Shown one piece after another: positions 1-8,800 of a stretch of DNA of 16,733 nt (its first letter is position 1; each line of letters starts with the position of its first letter). The notes beneath the pieces are model-generated. The model was not told the DNA's origin and did no database searches. It saw only the letters and a program-made list of their open reading frames with translations. The stretch lies in NCBI GenBank assembly GCA_946539475.1, contig CAMNHM010000055.1, positions 1 to 16,733 of the forward strand, read 5' to 3'. The translations under genes were made by a program, and so were the position numbers. Source of the DNA: an uncultured Prevotellaceae bacterium (GTDB taxonomy: Bacteria; Bacteroidota; Bacteroidia; Bacteroidales; Bacteroidaceae).

Positions 1-2302
1 ACGTCAAAGGCAACACCAGGCGCAGGCTGATATTACGTCCCATATTCCTGACTGGCCCTCCCTCGGCATACTTCAGCCGACTGAGATGCGACACGTAAGC
101 ACGGTCGAAGAGATTCTGCACCGTCATAAACAGCGAGCAAAGGCGGCGGCCACGATAGAGGATGTCCGTGCCGGCCGACAGGCTGAACAGTGTGTAGGAG
201 GGGGTAGCGGTCTCAGTCTGGTTGGCAGTATGCGCATGGCTCTGGCGAAGGAAGCACTCCATGCCCAGAGACACATAGGCATTGTTCAGCCATCGCTGCC
301 CATCGCGGACGATATCATAGCGCAGATCGCTGGACCAACGGGGAGCAGGCGTAAACGGCAGGTAGCGGGCATCGGCAGCCTGATGCAGCTGCACGGCATT
401 GACCATCGAGAAGGCGTTCTCGAAATGAAGGGGCTCCACAGGATGGATATCGACTACTGCCTCACCACCCCACAGCCGAGCATGCCCCGACTGGTATTGA
501 TAGCGATCGCTGCCATCACCCAGGCGCTGCAGGAAGATGAAATTGCTGATGTCGCTGGCGAAGAGCGACAGCTGTGCCGATACGATCTCCGAGCTGAAGT
601 CGGCTCCCAGGTCGCATTGCCAACTGTACTCGGGGTCGAGACGGCTGTTGCCCAGCTCATAGCGGAACGTTCCCTCATGCTGGCCATTAGAGCCGAGCTC
701 ACTGAGGTTAGGAGCACGGAAGCCACGCGAAATATTCAGGCGCAGGTTGGTGCGGCTGCTCAGATTGTAGATCATGCCGATGCTGCCCGTACAGCCCGTA
801 AAGTGACGGGTGAAGTCAAAGAAGCGCTCTTCGCCGTCGGCCTCAAGGGCATAGCTGTGCAGGCTGCGACGATCCCAGCGCAGACCACCGCTCAACGTGA
901 AGTGCTCGCGCTCCAACGTTGCCGAGGCGAAGGCTCCGGCATCGAACAGCCGGTAGGAGGGGATGAGGTATTCCTCGCCGAGGTTCTCGGAGCGCTGCCA
1001 CATGCCAGACAGTCCGGCAGCAAAACTCCACCCATCATCAGCCGACCAGAGGTAGTGGACGTCGTAGTTCACCGTGTGAAGACGGAAGTCCAAGCCCGGC
1101 GCATCGGAATCATGCTCATGTTCATGCCCGTCTTCATGCTCATGATCACCATGGCTATGGTCGTGGCCAAACTCCTGCCGACGATTCTGCTGGTAGCCGA
1201 CCAGGGCTTTCAGCGTACCGTTGCCTAAGAGGAAAGAGTTGTCGAGGGCTGCCTTATAGTGATATATCTTCTGGAAAGCCCCCGACGGCTCCAGCGATCC
1301 ATCGGCATGGCGCTCGCCCGTGACGAGCCCAGGCTTCAGGTGATAGGCCGAGAGCTTCAGGTGGGAGTATCCCCACGACTGGTTGGTGCCCAGCATGCCC
1401 GTCAGGGCACGCTCATGAAACTGCGACCCAGGCACACGGCCATCACGCTTGTTAGTATATTCGTCGGCATCTTTCTCACTCCATCGCCAATTCCACACCA
1501 CACCGCTGCGATTGCCTGCGAAGTTGAGGGTGTAGTCATAGAGATGCTGGTTGGACTGGTATCCGGCAGCAACACCGGCTGCCATCTTCCCTTGAGGCAT
1601 GACAGGATCCTCGTGCATCACCAGCACTCCGGCCATGGCATCACTGCCATACTGCAGCGAGGCAGGGCCTTTGAGAATCTCGACGGAGTGGACGGTCTGC
1701 GGGTCGATCTCGATGCCATGCTCGTCGCCCCACTGCTGACCCTCCTGACGGATGCCGTCGTTGACGACGACGATGCGGTTATAGCCCAGGCCACGGATAA
1801 TGGGCTTGGAGATGCCGCTGCCCGTGGTGAGCTGACTGACGCCTGGCTGGTGGGCTACAGCGTCGATGATATTGGTGGCCGACGTCTCAAGTAGCTCACG
1901 GGGCGTCACCACACTGACGGGCGACGGCGAACGAGCGATGAGCGAGCTGCCCGTCAAGCCCGACACCACCACTTCGCTCAGCATGGCATTGTTCTCCTTC
2001 AGCTGGAAGTCGAGCACCTGCGACGTACGGAGGTCGATGGTCTGGATAATGGTCTGGTGGCCAACATAGCTGACCTGTACACTCGTTCGGATGGCGGGCA
2101 GGCGGGTGATCTGGTAGTATCCCTCGGCATCGCTCATCGTGCCCTCCTTCAGCAGGGGCAGATAGATGCTGGCTCCCACCACGGGTTCACCGCTAACAAA
2201 GTCGGTGATGCGCCCCCGCAACGTCGTCTCATTGGCTGAAGGGTCGGCTATCACTGCTGTACATATATACAGCAATGATAGAATAAAAAATAGTTTTTTC
2301 AT
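1..2302 (-). CDS. TonB-dependent receptor with His-rich loop (3' end cut by window edge)
   Basis: An outer-membrane TonB-dependent receptor, read from an ATG at 2302 and open for 767 codons to the left edge. A signal peptide (about residues 1-19, MKKLFFILSL...) is followed by a carboxypeptidase-regulatory-like domain (about 28-105), a plug domain (about 125-230, with IIRGLGYNRIVVVNDG and VEILKGPASLQYGSDAMAG) and a beta barrel. The last residues seen (RNISLRLVLPL) look like the final strand, so very little is missing. Residues about 379-399 are rich in His, Asp and Glu (HDHSHGDHEHEDGHEHEH), like the metal-binding loops of zinc receptors such as ZnuD. The family and domains are clear. Zinc, nickel or another divalent metal as substrate is inferred from this loop and from the Cys/His-rich protein encoded 48 bp upstream; a siderophore or other ligand is possible. 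Confidence 0.93.
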   Translation of the reverse strand, partial: MKKLFFILSLLYICTAVIADPSANETTLRGRITDFVSGEPVVGASIYLPLLKEGTMSDAEGYYQITRLPAIRTSVQVSYVGHQTIIQTIDLRTSQVLDFQLKENNAMLSEVVVSGLTGSSLIARSPSPVSVVTPRELLETSATNIIDAVAHQPGVSQLTTGSGISKPIIRGLGYNRIVVVNDGIRQEGQQWGDEHGIEIDPQTVHSVEILKGPASLQYGSDAMAGVLVMHEDPVMPQGKMAAGVAAGYQSNQHLYDYTLNFAGNRSGVVWNWRWSEKDADEYTNKRDGRVPGSQFHERALTGMLGTNQSWGYSHLKLSAYHLKPGLVTGERHADGSLEPSGAFQKIYHYKAALDNSFLLGNGTLKALVGYQQNRRQEFGHDHSHGDHEHEDGHEHEHDSDAPGLDFRLHTVNYDVHYLWSADDGWSFAAGLSGMWQRSENLGEEYLIPSYRLFDAGAFASATLEREHFTLSGGLRWDRRSLHSYALEADGEERFFDFTRHFTGCTGSIGMIYNLSSRTNLRLNISRGFRAPNLSELGSNGQHEGTFRYELGNSRLDPEYSWQCDLGADFSSEIVSAQLSLFASDISNFIFLQRLGDGSDRYQYQSGHARLWGGEAVVDIHPVEPLHFENAFSMVNAVQLHQAADARYLPFTPAPRWSSDLRYDIVRDGQRWLNNAYVSLGMECFLRQSHAHTANQTETATPSYTLFSLSAGTDILYRGRRLCSLFMTVQNLFDRAYVSHLSRLKYAEGGPVRNMGRNISLRLVLPLT

Positions 2303-2350
2303 CCTGAATCATTAAAAAAGTGAATAGCATAAGATTACATTCGCTTGTGA

Positions 2351-2704
2351 TCAGAATGAATAGGGAGGGGCGCGCGAAGAATGGTTGTCGACGGTCACCA
2401 GAGGGCAGAAGGCTGTCCGCCGTCCGATGATGGCCTTGTGGATACTGGTGAAAAGGGTGAGGACAGATATGGCTGCCAACAGGAATGGAAGGCTGACGAA
2501 CTGGCAGAGCACACAGTCGTGCTGGTGCAACGTCTGCTGATCGAGATGGCCACCACAGTGGTGGGCAACACATTCGTTGCAGCTCTCTTCCTGCTGCCGG
2601 CCCTGCTCATGGATATGCAACGACGACAACAGCAGCATTGGCACGAATACTGCCAATAGTAACCAGGCTGAGAACCTTTGCTGTCGGGGAGTTGCCAGAT
2701 GCAT
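2351..2704 (-). CDS. small Cys/His-rich membrane protein upstream of the TonB receptor
   Basis: A 117-residue protein not assignable to a characterised family. A hydrophobic N-terminal helix (about 11-29) is followed by HIH (30-32), then a cluster C42, C45, H48, H49, C50, H53, H60, H62, C64, C67 arranged as CNECVAHHC...HDCVLC, and a second hydrophobic segment (about 69-88). The tail ends in a RAPP motif that I recall from similar Bacteroidetes proteins. The layout suggests one or two membrane anchors presenting a soft-metal site. It may belong to one of the small Bacteroidales DUF families found beside TonB receptors (DUF6769 is my unverified guess). It is 48 bp upstream of the receptor and shares its promoter. 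The ATG at 2704 is preceded by a purine-rich stretch and lies about 30 bp after a good -7 box. A role in metal sensing or handling is inference. Confidence 0.78.
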   Translation of the reverse strand: MHLATPRQQRFSAWLLLAVFVPMLLLSSLHIHEQGRQQEESCNECVAHHCGGHLDQQTLHQHDCVLCQFVSLPFLLAAISVLTLFTSIHKAIIGRRTAFCPLVTVDNHSSRAPPYSF

Positions 2705-2732
2705 CTTCTTTCGGTCTAATCTTTTTGCGGTG

Positions 2733-2763
2733 CAAAGATAATGGATTTATGCGAGATGCACAA
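2733..2763 (-). promoter_or_regulatory. Bacteroidetes-type promoter of the Cys/His protein-TonB receptor operon
   Basis: On the minus strand, TTG (2763-2761) is followed by a 20-nt spacer and TATCTTTG (2740-2733), matching the Bacteroidetes TTTG-N19-21-TAnnTTTG pattern. It lies 28 bp upstream of the ATG at 2704. Confidence 0.65.
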
Positions 2764-2772
2764 CTTTTTTTG

Positions 2773-2890
2773 TTTTTCTTTGCATTTTGCTCGTTTATTC
2801 GTACCTCTGAGCTCCGCTCGAAGGTACTTTCACTCGAAAATGAAAGAAAAACAAGATTTTTCTTTGCATTTTGCTCGTTTATTCGTACCT
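2773..2890 (+). repeat. 34-bp perfect direct repeat carrying two promoter copies
   Basis: The same 34 bp occurs at 2773-2806 and 2857-2890, offset 84 bp. Each copy holds TTTG, a 19-nt spacer and the start of a -7 box. The upstream copy continues as TACCTCTG (2802-2809), a one-base departure from consensus; the downstream copy continues as TACCTTTG (2886-2893). Confidence 0.85.
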
Positions 2891-2898
2891 TTGCCGAC
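2811..2898. repeat. palindromic two-way promoter element, copy 1
   Basis: An imperfect inverted repeat centred on AAAGAAAAA-CAAGA-TTTTTCTTT (9-bp perfect arms). The right end is a plus-strand promoter: TTTG at 2863-2866, 19-nt spacer, TACCTTTG at 2886-2893. The left end read on the minus strand is similar: TTTC (2849-2846), 19-nt spacer, TACCTTCG (2826-2819). A second copy is at 9858-9946. Confidence 0.6.
2863..2893 (+). promoter_or_regulatory. promoter of the porin-symporter unit
   Basis: TTTG (2863-2866), a 19-nt spacer and TACCTTTG (2886-2893) match the Bacteroidetes consensus exactly. The expected leader is about 35 nt before the ATG at 2933. Confidence 0.8.
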
Positions 2899-2932
2899 GC
2901 AAGAACAATTTTCCATTCAAAACAATGACAAA

Positions 2933-4015
2933 ATGAAACAAAAGACTTGCAAATTTCGGACACTGGCAGTGACGCTGGCAGTGCTGAGCAGCGTTGCCGC
3001 GATGGGGCAAAGTAGCGAACCTGACTGGATGAAGGACTTCACCAGCCGCATCACCCTTAACGGCTATGCCCAGGGAGGCTGGAGCTACCAAGACCCAAAC
3101 GGCACAAAAACCAACTCGTACAACCTCAAGCGAACCTTACTCTGGGCGAAGGCCCGCATCACCGACCGCTGGTCGTTCATGTTCATGCACGACTTCTCGA
3201 GCGTGGTGCAAGAGTACTACACCGACTTCCGCATCAGCAACAACAAAGCCCTGAGCGTCCGCCTGGGACAGTTCAAGCACTCCTACTCGATGGAGAACCC
3301 ACTCTCGCCTACTATGCTCGAGCTCGTCGACGTCTATTCGCAGGCAGTGCTCTACCTGGCTGGCGAAGGCCCCGACCCGCTGAACGGCGTCAACTACGGC
3401 CGCGACATGGGTCTGATGGCCTATGGAGATATACTTAATAATAAGGTGCACTATGAGCTGGCCTTGATGAGCGGACAAGGCATCAACCGCAAGGACCAGA
3501 ACAACCAGAAGGACTTCATCGCCAAGCTGGAGCTGAAGCCCGTCGACGGGCTGCGCATCGTAGGCTCCGGCTATCTGGGCACGGGCTGCGCCGTGGGCAC
3601 GGCGGCCTGGAACCCCACCATCAGCGTGGGCGACAACTACAAGCGAAACCGCTATAGTGCAGGTATCGAATACAAGACTCAGGCCTATTCGCCTGCCCAA
3701 TACAAGGAGGCACGTCCTGCCAGCATCCGAGCAGAATGGCTGGGCGGACAGGATGGCGACGTAGGCAGCCGAGGCGGCTATGTCACGACATGCATACCCG
3801 TCGTCGATGCCCTCGACATCGTGGCAAGCGGCGAGACCTACGACCGCAACACCTCCGTCGACGGCTGGGACCAGACCAACCTGACACTGGGCGTGCAGTA
3901 CTGGTTCTACAAGAAGTGCCGCCTACAGCTGCAATACACCCGCTGCCTCTGCGGCGACCTGATCAGCTCAAAGGACTACAATTGGCTGCAGGCACAGGTG
4001 CAGGTGGCATTTTGA
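2933..4015 (+). CDS. OprO/OprP-like outer-membrane porin
   Basis: A 360-residue outer-membrane beta-barrel protein resembling the phosphate-selective porin O/P family in its Bacteroidetes form. A signal peptide (about 1-25, ending near AMGQ) precedes ITLNGYAQGGWSY, LKRTLLWAKARITDRWSFMFMHDF, a FRISNNKALSVRLGQFKHSYSMENP segment (given here as a landmark near residues 101-125) and a C-terminal strand ending QAQVQVAF, with the terminal Phe typical of barrel proteins. The reading frame stays open upstream to 2741, but that stretch contains the promoter, so the ATG at 2933 is preferred. An ATG at 2925 is out of frame and meets a stop at once. The gene precedes a sodium:solute symporter by 113 bp and may supply it with substrate. 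The substrate is unknown; phosphate specificity should not be assumed from the family name. Confidence 0.87.
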   Translation: MKQKTCKFRTLAVTLAVLSSVAAMGQSSEPDWMKDFTSRITLNGYAQGGWSYQDPNGTKTNSYNLKRTLLWAKARITDRWSFMFMHDFSSVVQEYYTDFRISNNKALSVRLGQFKHSYSMENPLSPTMLELVDVYSQAVLYLAGEGPDPLNGVNYGRDMGLMAYGDILNNKVHYELALMSGQGINRKDQNNQKDFIAKLELKPVDGLRIVGSGYLGTGCAVGTAAWNPTISVGDNYKRNRYSAGIEYKTQAYSPAQYKEARPASIRAEWLGGQDGDVGSRGGYVTTCIPVVDALDIVASGETYDRNTSVDGWDQTNLTLGVQYWFYKKCRLQLQYTRCLCGDLISSKDYNWLQAQVQVAF

Positions 4016-4020
4016 TTGAC

Positions 4021-4082
4021 GATTTACTGATTTTCGATTTACGATCTGGCTACCGCCGCAGTAAGTCGAAAATCAGTAAATC
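4021..4082 (+). repeat. 22-bp inverted repeat (long stem-loop) between porin and symporter genes
   Basis: Arms at 4021-4042 and 4061-4082 are complementary at 21 of 22 positions; the odd one is a G-T wobble in RNA. They are separated by an 18-nt loop. The stem is AT-rich and starts 6 bp after the porin stop codon. Confidence 0.9.
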
Positions 4083-4122
4083 GAAAATAGATTGAAAATC
4101 GAAAATCAGTAAATCGAAAATA
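4066..4122 (+). repeat. 24-bp direct repeat before the symporter start
   Basis: Positions 4066-4089 and 4099-4122 carry the same AT-rich 24-mer (core AAAATCAGTAAATCG), separated by 9 bp. The first copy overlaps the right arm of the stem-loop; the second ends 6 bp before the ATG at 4129, so the symporter's translation start region is inside the repeat. Confidence 0.88.
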
Positions 4123-4128
4123 ACAACA

Positions 4129-5670
<1,542 letters not shown>

Positions 5671-5677
5671 AAAATGA

Positions 5678-5703
5678 TTGGGCCCACATGCCTGTGAGGC
5701 CAA
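5678..5703. terminator. hairpin between convergent symporter and pyrD genes
   Basis: TTGG-G-CC-CACA, loop TGCC, TGTG-A-GG-CCAA: a 10-bp stem with one bulged base on each side. It lies between the symporter stop (5670) and the pyrD stop (5726). No long U-run follows directly on the plus strand, so it is a candidate two-way terminator rather than a textbook one. Confidence 0.6.
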
Positions 5704-5725
5704 CCAGCATTGGGTAAAAAAGACA

Positions 5726-6634
5726 TTAGTCGATGACGCCCACGATGTCCTCCACAGAGCTGACACCGTGGGCGTCAAGCCATGCGTTGATACCGTCGCG
5801 CACTTTGATGGTGACCTGAGGATCGATGAAGTTGGCAGTGCCAATCTCGATGGCGGAGGCACCACACATCAGGAACTCCAGCGCATCCTTCGCCGTCATA
5901 ATGCCGCCCAGCCCGATAATGGGCACCTTCACGGCCTTCGCTACCTGCAGCACCATACGCAAGGCGACAGGCTTTACGCAGGGACCGCTCAGGCCTCCCG
6001 TGCCAATACTCAGCACTCGACGGCGGCGCTCAATATCGACGGCAGTGCCCATCAGGGTGTTGATCAGCGACACGGCATCGGCACCTGCAGCCTCTACGGC
6101 ACGTGCAATCTCGGCTATATCGGTGACATTAGGCGACAGCTTCACGATGAGCGTCTTGTGATAGCGCTCACGAACAGCCCTGACAACGCTCTCGGCACCC
6201 GCACAGGTGACGCCAAAGGCCATGCCACCATCCCTTACGTTCGGACAGGAGATGTTGAGCTCAATGGCGGGCACACGCTCCAAGGCGTCGACCCTGGCAG
6301 CACACTCGGCATAGTCGTCAGGCGACGAGCCGCTGACATTCACGATCCACGCCGTGTCGATGTCCTTCAGCTGCGGATAAATCGTCTCGCAGAAATAGTC
6401 CACACCCTTGTTCTGAAGGCCGACGCAGTTGAGCATGCCCATCGGCGTCTCAGCCATACGGGGATAGTCGTTGCCCTCGCGAGCCTTCAGTGTCGTGCCC
6501 TTCACGATGATGCCGCCAATGCCGTCGAGGGGAACAAGATCCTGGAACTCCAGACCATAGCCGAACGTCCCGGAGGCGGTCATCACGGGGTTCTTAAGGT
6601 GCAGCGCACCAATGTTGACTGCTAGCTTTGCCAT
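5726..6634 (-). CDS. pyrD: dihydroorotate dehydrogenase B, catalytic (FMN) subunit
   Basis: A 302-residue cytoplasmic enzyme of the PyrDB (class 1B) type. It oxidises dihydroorotate to orotate in pyrimidine synthesis and passes electrons through FMN to its partner PyrK. Visible landmarks are [10 protein letters not shown] (18-27), KGTT (45-48), [10 protein letters not shown] (66-75), the ELNISCPNV motif with the catalytic base Cys130 (class 1B enzymes use Cys here), VKLSPN (164-169), the phosphate-binding GGLSGP (213-218) and GLGGI (241-245). The ATG at 6634 overlaps the end of pyrK by 13 bp, indicating translational coupling and one operon. Length is normal and all key residues are present. 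Confidence 0.97.
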   Translation of the reverse strand: MAKLAVNIGALHLKNPVMTASGTFGYGLEFQDLVPLDGIGGIIVKGTTLKAREGNDYPRMAETPMGMLNCVGLQNKGVDYFCETIYPQLKDIDTAWIVNVSGSSPDDYAECAARVDALERVPAIELNISCPNVRDGGMAFGVTCAGAESVVRAVRERYHKTLIVKLSPNVTDIAEIARAVEAAGADAVSLINTLMGTAVDIERRRRVLSIGTGGLSGPCVKPVALRMVLQVAKAVKVPIIGLGGIMTAKDALEFLMCGASAIEIGTANFIDPQVTIKVRDGINAWLDAHGVSSVEDIVGVID

Positions 6635-7449
6635 AATAGTCGCTTGATATTAAAAACGGGACCTTCCTTACACACACAAACATTGCCACCGACAGTCTTC
6701 TCCACACAGCAGAGACAGGCTCCCAGGCCACAGGCCATCAGATTCTCTAACGACACCTCACAGTCAATCGCCTGCTCATAGGCATAGCGGGCAACAGCCT
6801 TCATCATCGGAGTTGGACCACAACTCTGGATGAAGTCAAAACGCTCCTGGAATAGGATGGAGTGGTTCGTCACAAAGCCGCACTCGCCCTCAGAGCCATC
6901 CTCGGTTGTCACGAATACTCGCCCGTACTGTCGGAAGGCATCGAGCATCAGCAGATCACGACTGGTGCGTGCTCCGAGTAGAAAGGTTGGCTCAATGCCC
7001 TGCTCCTGCAATGTCTTACCCTGATAGAGCAAAGGGGCAACACCAACGCCACCACCGACAAGCAGGATGCGAGGCGTATTGCCTTCAGCAAGGGGGATAG
7101 ACGACGCACTGTCAGCAGCCTCTGAAGGCTGACTCCAGCCATTGCCAAGGGGCAGCAAGCAGTTCAAAGGCTCGCCAGCCTTCAGACTGGCCATCCGCCG
7201 AGTGCCATCGCCTACCGTTGCCACGAGCAGCCATAGCTCGTTGCGCTCCCTATCCACATTATTAATAGAGATAGGTCGACGCAGGAAGGTCGACGACGAT
7301 CCGTCCACACGCACCTCAACAAACTGTCCTGGCAGCATCGTAGGCAGAGGCTCACTGTCGGTCAGCTTCAGCAGCACATATCGTTCGTGGACATGCTCCA
7401 CGGCAACGACCGTCAGGTCAATCAAGTGTTTCTTCATACCGATATTCAT
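6622..7449 (-). CDS. pyrK: dihydroorotate dehydrogenase B, electron-transfer subunit
   Basis: A 275-residue FAD and [2Fe-2S] protein that takes electrons from PyrD and reduces NAD+. The flavin domain holds PGQFVEVRV (40-48) and RRPISI (57-62); the nucleotide domain holds [13 protein letters not shown] (129-141). The C-terminal cluster site is [10 protein letters not shown]...CVCKEGPVF, with likely ligands C240, C245, C248 and C260. The start could be the ATG at 7449 or the in-frame ATG at 7437 (MKKHLIDL); the first is given because it lies closest to the -7 box, but the shorter form fits homologues I recall. Residues about 107-125 ([19 protein letters not shown]) form a low-complexity insertion before the nucleotide domain. 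pyrD follows with a 13-bp overlap. Confidence 0.96.
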   Translation of the reverse strand: MNIGMKKHLIDLTVVAVEHVHERYVLLKLTDSEPLPTMLPGQFVEVRVDGSSSTFLRRPISINNVDRERNELWLLVATVGDGTRRMASLKAGEPLNCLLPLGNGWSQPSEAADSASSIPLAEGNTPRILLVGGGVGVAPLLYQGKTLQEQGIEPTFLLGARTSRDLLMLDAFRQYGRVFVTTEDGSEGECGFVTNHSILFQERFDFIQSCGPTPMMKAVARYAYEQAIDCEVSLENLMACGLGACLCCVEKTVGGNVCVCKEGPVFNIKRLLWQS

Positions 7450-7463
7450 TTCTTAGCTGGGTA

Positions 7464-7496
7464 CAAAGGTACAGCTTTTTTTCGACATACGAGAAA
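7464..7496 (-). promoter_or_regulatory. promoter of pyrK-pyrD
   Basis: On the minus strand, TTTC (7496-7493), a 21-nt spacer and TACCTTTG (7471-7464). The -7 box ends only 14 bp before the ATG at 7449, so the leader would be very short. Confidence 0.6.
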
Positions 7497-7533
7497 AGGT
7501 AGGATAAAAAAAGTATGGAGCCGAACGAATCGA

Positions 7534-8019
7534 TCACTTCTTAGAAGGCACGAAACTCTCCCACGTCTGGTCGTCGTAGTAAACTCTTATCTCGGTGACA
7601 TGGCGCTTAGGTTTGTCAACGAATTTTACTTCTTCACGCACCATTCCTGATGGTGTCGTTCGCACACCATTAAAAAAAGATGCCTGTCCGCCACCTTTTT
7701 GAGGGGTAGGAGCCATCTGCATTCCAAAGTCGAGCATCGGTTCGTTCGACGATCCGCCTGCCATCCGTCCTGTTTCAGGCTGCGGACCAGCAACACCACT
7801 TGCATTCGACGACATGTACATCTCACCCTGTCCGAACATCAGCCAGTCGGTATTGATGTCAGGAATTTTTCTTTTGATCGATTCAACGATGTTAATCGTG
7901 GGTCGCGTACGGTCGTTGAAGATGCCACTCAGCGTCGCTGGGGTGGTACCAATGAAGTCGGCGAACGTCTGCTGTGTCATGTGCTGCGACTCCATAATCT
8001 GTCTGATTCTATCTTTCAT
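7534..8019 (-). CDS. XRE-family helix-turn-helix regulator
   Basis: A 161-residue protein with an N-terminal XRE/Cro-type helix-turn-helix (about 1-60: IRQIMESQHMTQQTFADFIG, then TTPATLSGIFNDRTRPT and NIVESIKRKIPDINTDWLMFGQGEM). This is the common Bacteroidetes form whose recognition helix is followed by a WLMFGxG turn. The middle (about 65-125) is Gly/Ser/Pro/Met-rich and probably flexible; the C-terminus (about 126-161) has charged beta-like sequence ending TWESFVPSKK. The frame is open back to 8127, but a promoter at 8072-8102 makes that impossible. Starts at 8031 (MLSAMKDR) and 8019 (MKDRIRQ) are both compatible. Nearest neighbours are housekeeping genes and no target operator is visible, so what it regulates is unknown. 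Confidence 0.85.
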   Translation of the reverse strand: MKDRIRQIMESQHMTQQTFADFIGTTPATLSGIFNDRTRPTINIVESIKRKIPDINTDWLMFGQGEMYMSSNASGVAGPQPETGRMAGGSSNEPMLDFGMQMAPTPQKGGGQASFFNGVRTTPSGMVREEVKFVDKPKRHVTEIRVYYDDQTWESFVPSKK

Positions 8020-8071
8020 TGCGCTAAGCATGGTCAATAATGCCCTTTTGGGCCTGTTTTCTTTCAGTTTA

Positions 8072-8102
8072 CAAAGGTAAAACAAAAAAATGATATACGC
8101 AA
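8072..8102 (-). promoter_or_regulatory. promoter of the XRE regulator gene
   Basis: On the minus strand, TTG (8102-8100), a 20-nt spacer and TACCTTTG (8079-8072). It lies 41 to 53 bp upstream of the candidate starts and rules out translation from further upstream. Confidence 0.7.
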
Positions 8103-8734
8103 CATTTTCAAAGAGAAATTTAAGCAAGTGAAGTTAAATTATATAATTTTAAATATGTAAACACAAAGACAAGCAGACGACGCAAACATGGTTTACATTT
8201 ACAAACCCGAATATAGCCACATTTAAAGGCTCTAACCACAAATTCACTCCTCATAACTTAAATATATGGGTAATAAATAGATATTTAAGCCATAATAAGG
8301 CGGAAAAAGGAAATATTCAGTTTTCGAAACCTTAAATTCAATCGTTAGCTAGAGTATTTTCTTTAAATATAATGTTATGAATGTGGCTATTAGTACTTTA
8401 CATTGAATTTTACCACAATGTATATTTAATAATTTGAATTTCTAAAGCTAAAATAAGGAAATGAATATTTGAACTTTTGAAGCACGAATTATATATTTAT
8501 CTTTTTAAATTCACTGAGGTATTTAGAAAACTTTTAACCGCAAGACAACCATTTGACTTTTCAAATTTCACAATCTAAAACGTTAAAGAACGCAAAGACT
8601 AAATCCGAAAGAGGCTAAAAAGCGGAACTCGCCCATTTTGGCCAGAGTTGCGACCAAGGGGGCGAAAGATTGAAAAGAAGCGAAATTTGGAGGGGGTTAA
8701 ATGGCTTAAAGCCCTTTGTTTTACAGGGGGTTAG
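8103..8734. other. noncoding stretch: AT-rich island with a GC-richer structured end
   Basis: No convincing gene on either strand. About 8103-8580 is strongly AT-rich with frequent stops in all frames, in sharp contrast to the neighbouring GC-rich genes. About 8585-8734 is GC-richer and contains a nested hairpin (TCGCCC 8629-8634 with GGGCGA 8660-8665, and TTGG 8638-8641 with CCAA 8654-8657), a GGCTTAAAGCC near-palindrome (8703-8713) and a direct repeat AGGGGGTTA (8691-8699 and 8725-8733). It could hold a small RNA or the worn remains of an inserted element; neither is shown. Confidence 0.6.
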
Positions 8735-8763
8735 GCCTAAAAAAAGCACTCTTCAGGAGTGCT
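8735..8763 (-). terminator. intrinsic terminator downstream of holA
   Basis: Read on the minus strand, AGCACTC-CTGAA-GAGTGCT is followed directly by a run of T. It is the better terminator of the two hairpins after holA and lies about 40 bp beyond its stop. Confidence 0.85.
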
Positions 8764-8779
8764 CATTCTAGGAAAGAAA

Positions 8780-8798
8780 GAGGTCGCAAAACGACCTC
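8780..8798 (-). terminator. second hairpin immediately after holA stop
   Basis: GAGGTCG-(5 nt)-CGACCTC, a perfect 7-bp stem starting 2 bp after the holA stop codon (8801-8803), followed on the minus strand by TTTCTTTC. Together with the next hairpin it makes a tandem terminator. Confidence 0.65.
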
Positions 8799-8800
8799 AA

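Noticed and set aside
86..1228. A 380-codon open frame on the plus strand
   Set aside because: It is antisense to the TonB-dependent receptor, whose minus-strand frame shows clear plug and barrel motifs and a signal peptide; the plus frame has no recognisable domain.
8020..8127. A 36-residue N-terminal extension of the XRE regulator
   Set aside because: The good promoter at 8072-8102 lies inside this stretch, and the extension is unlike the family's N-terminus.
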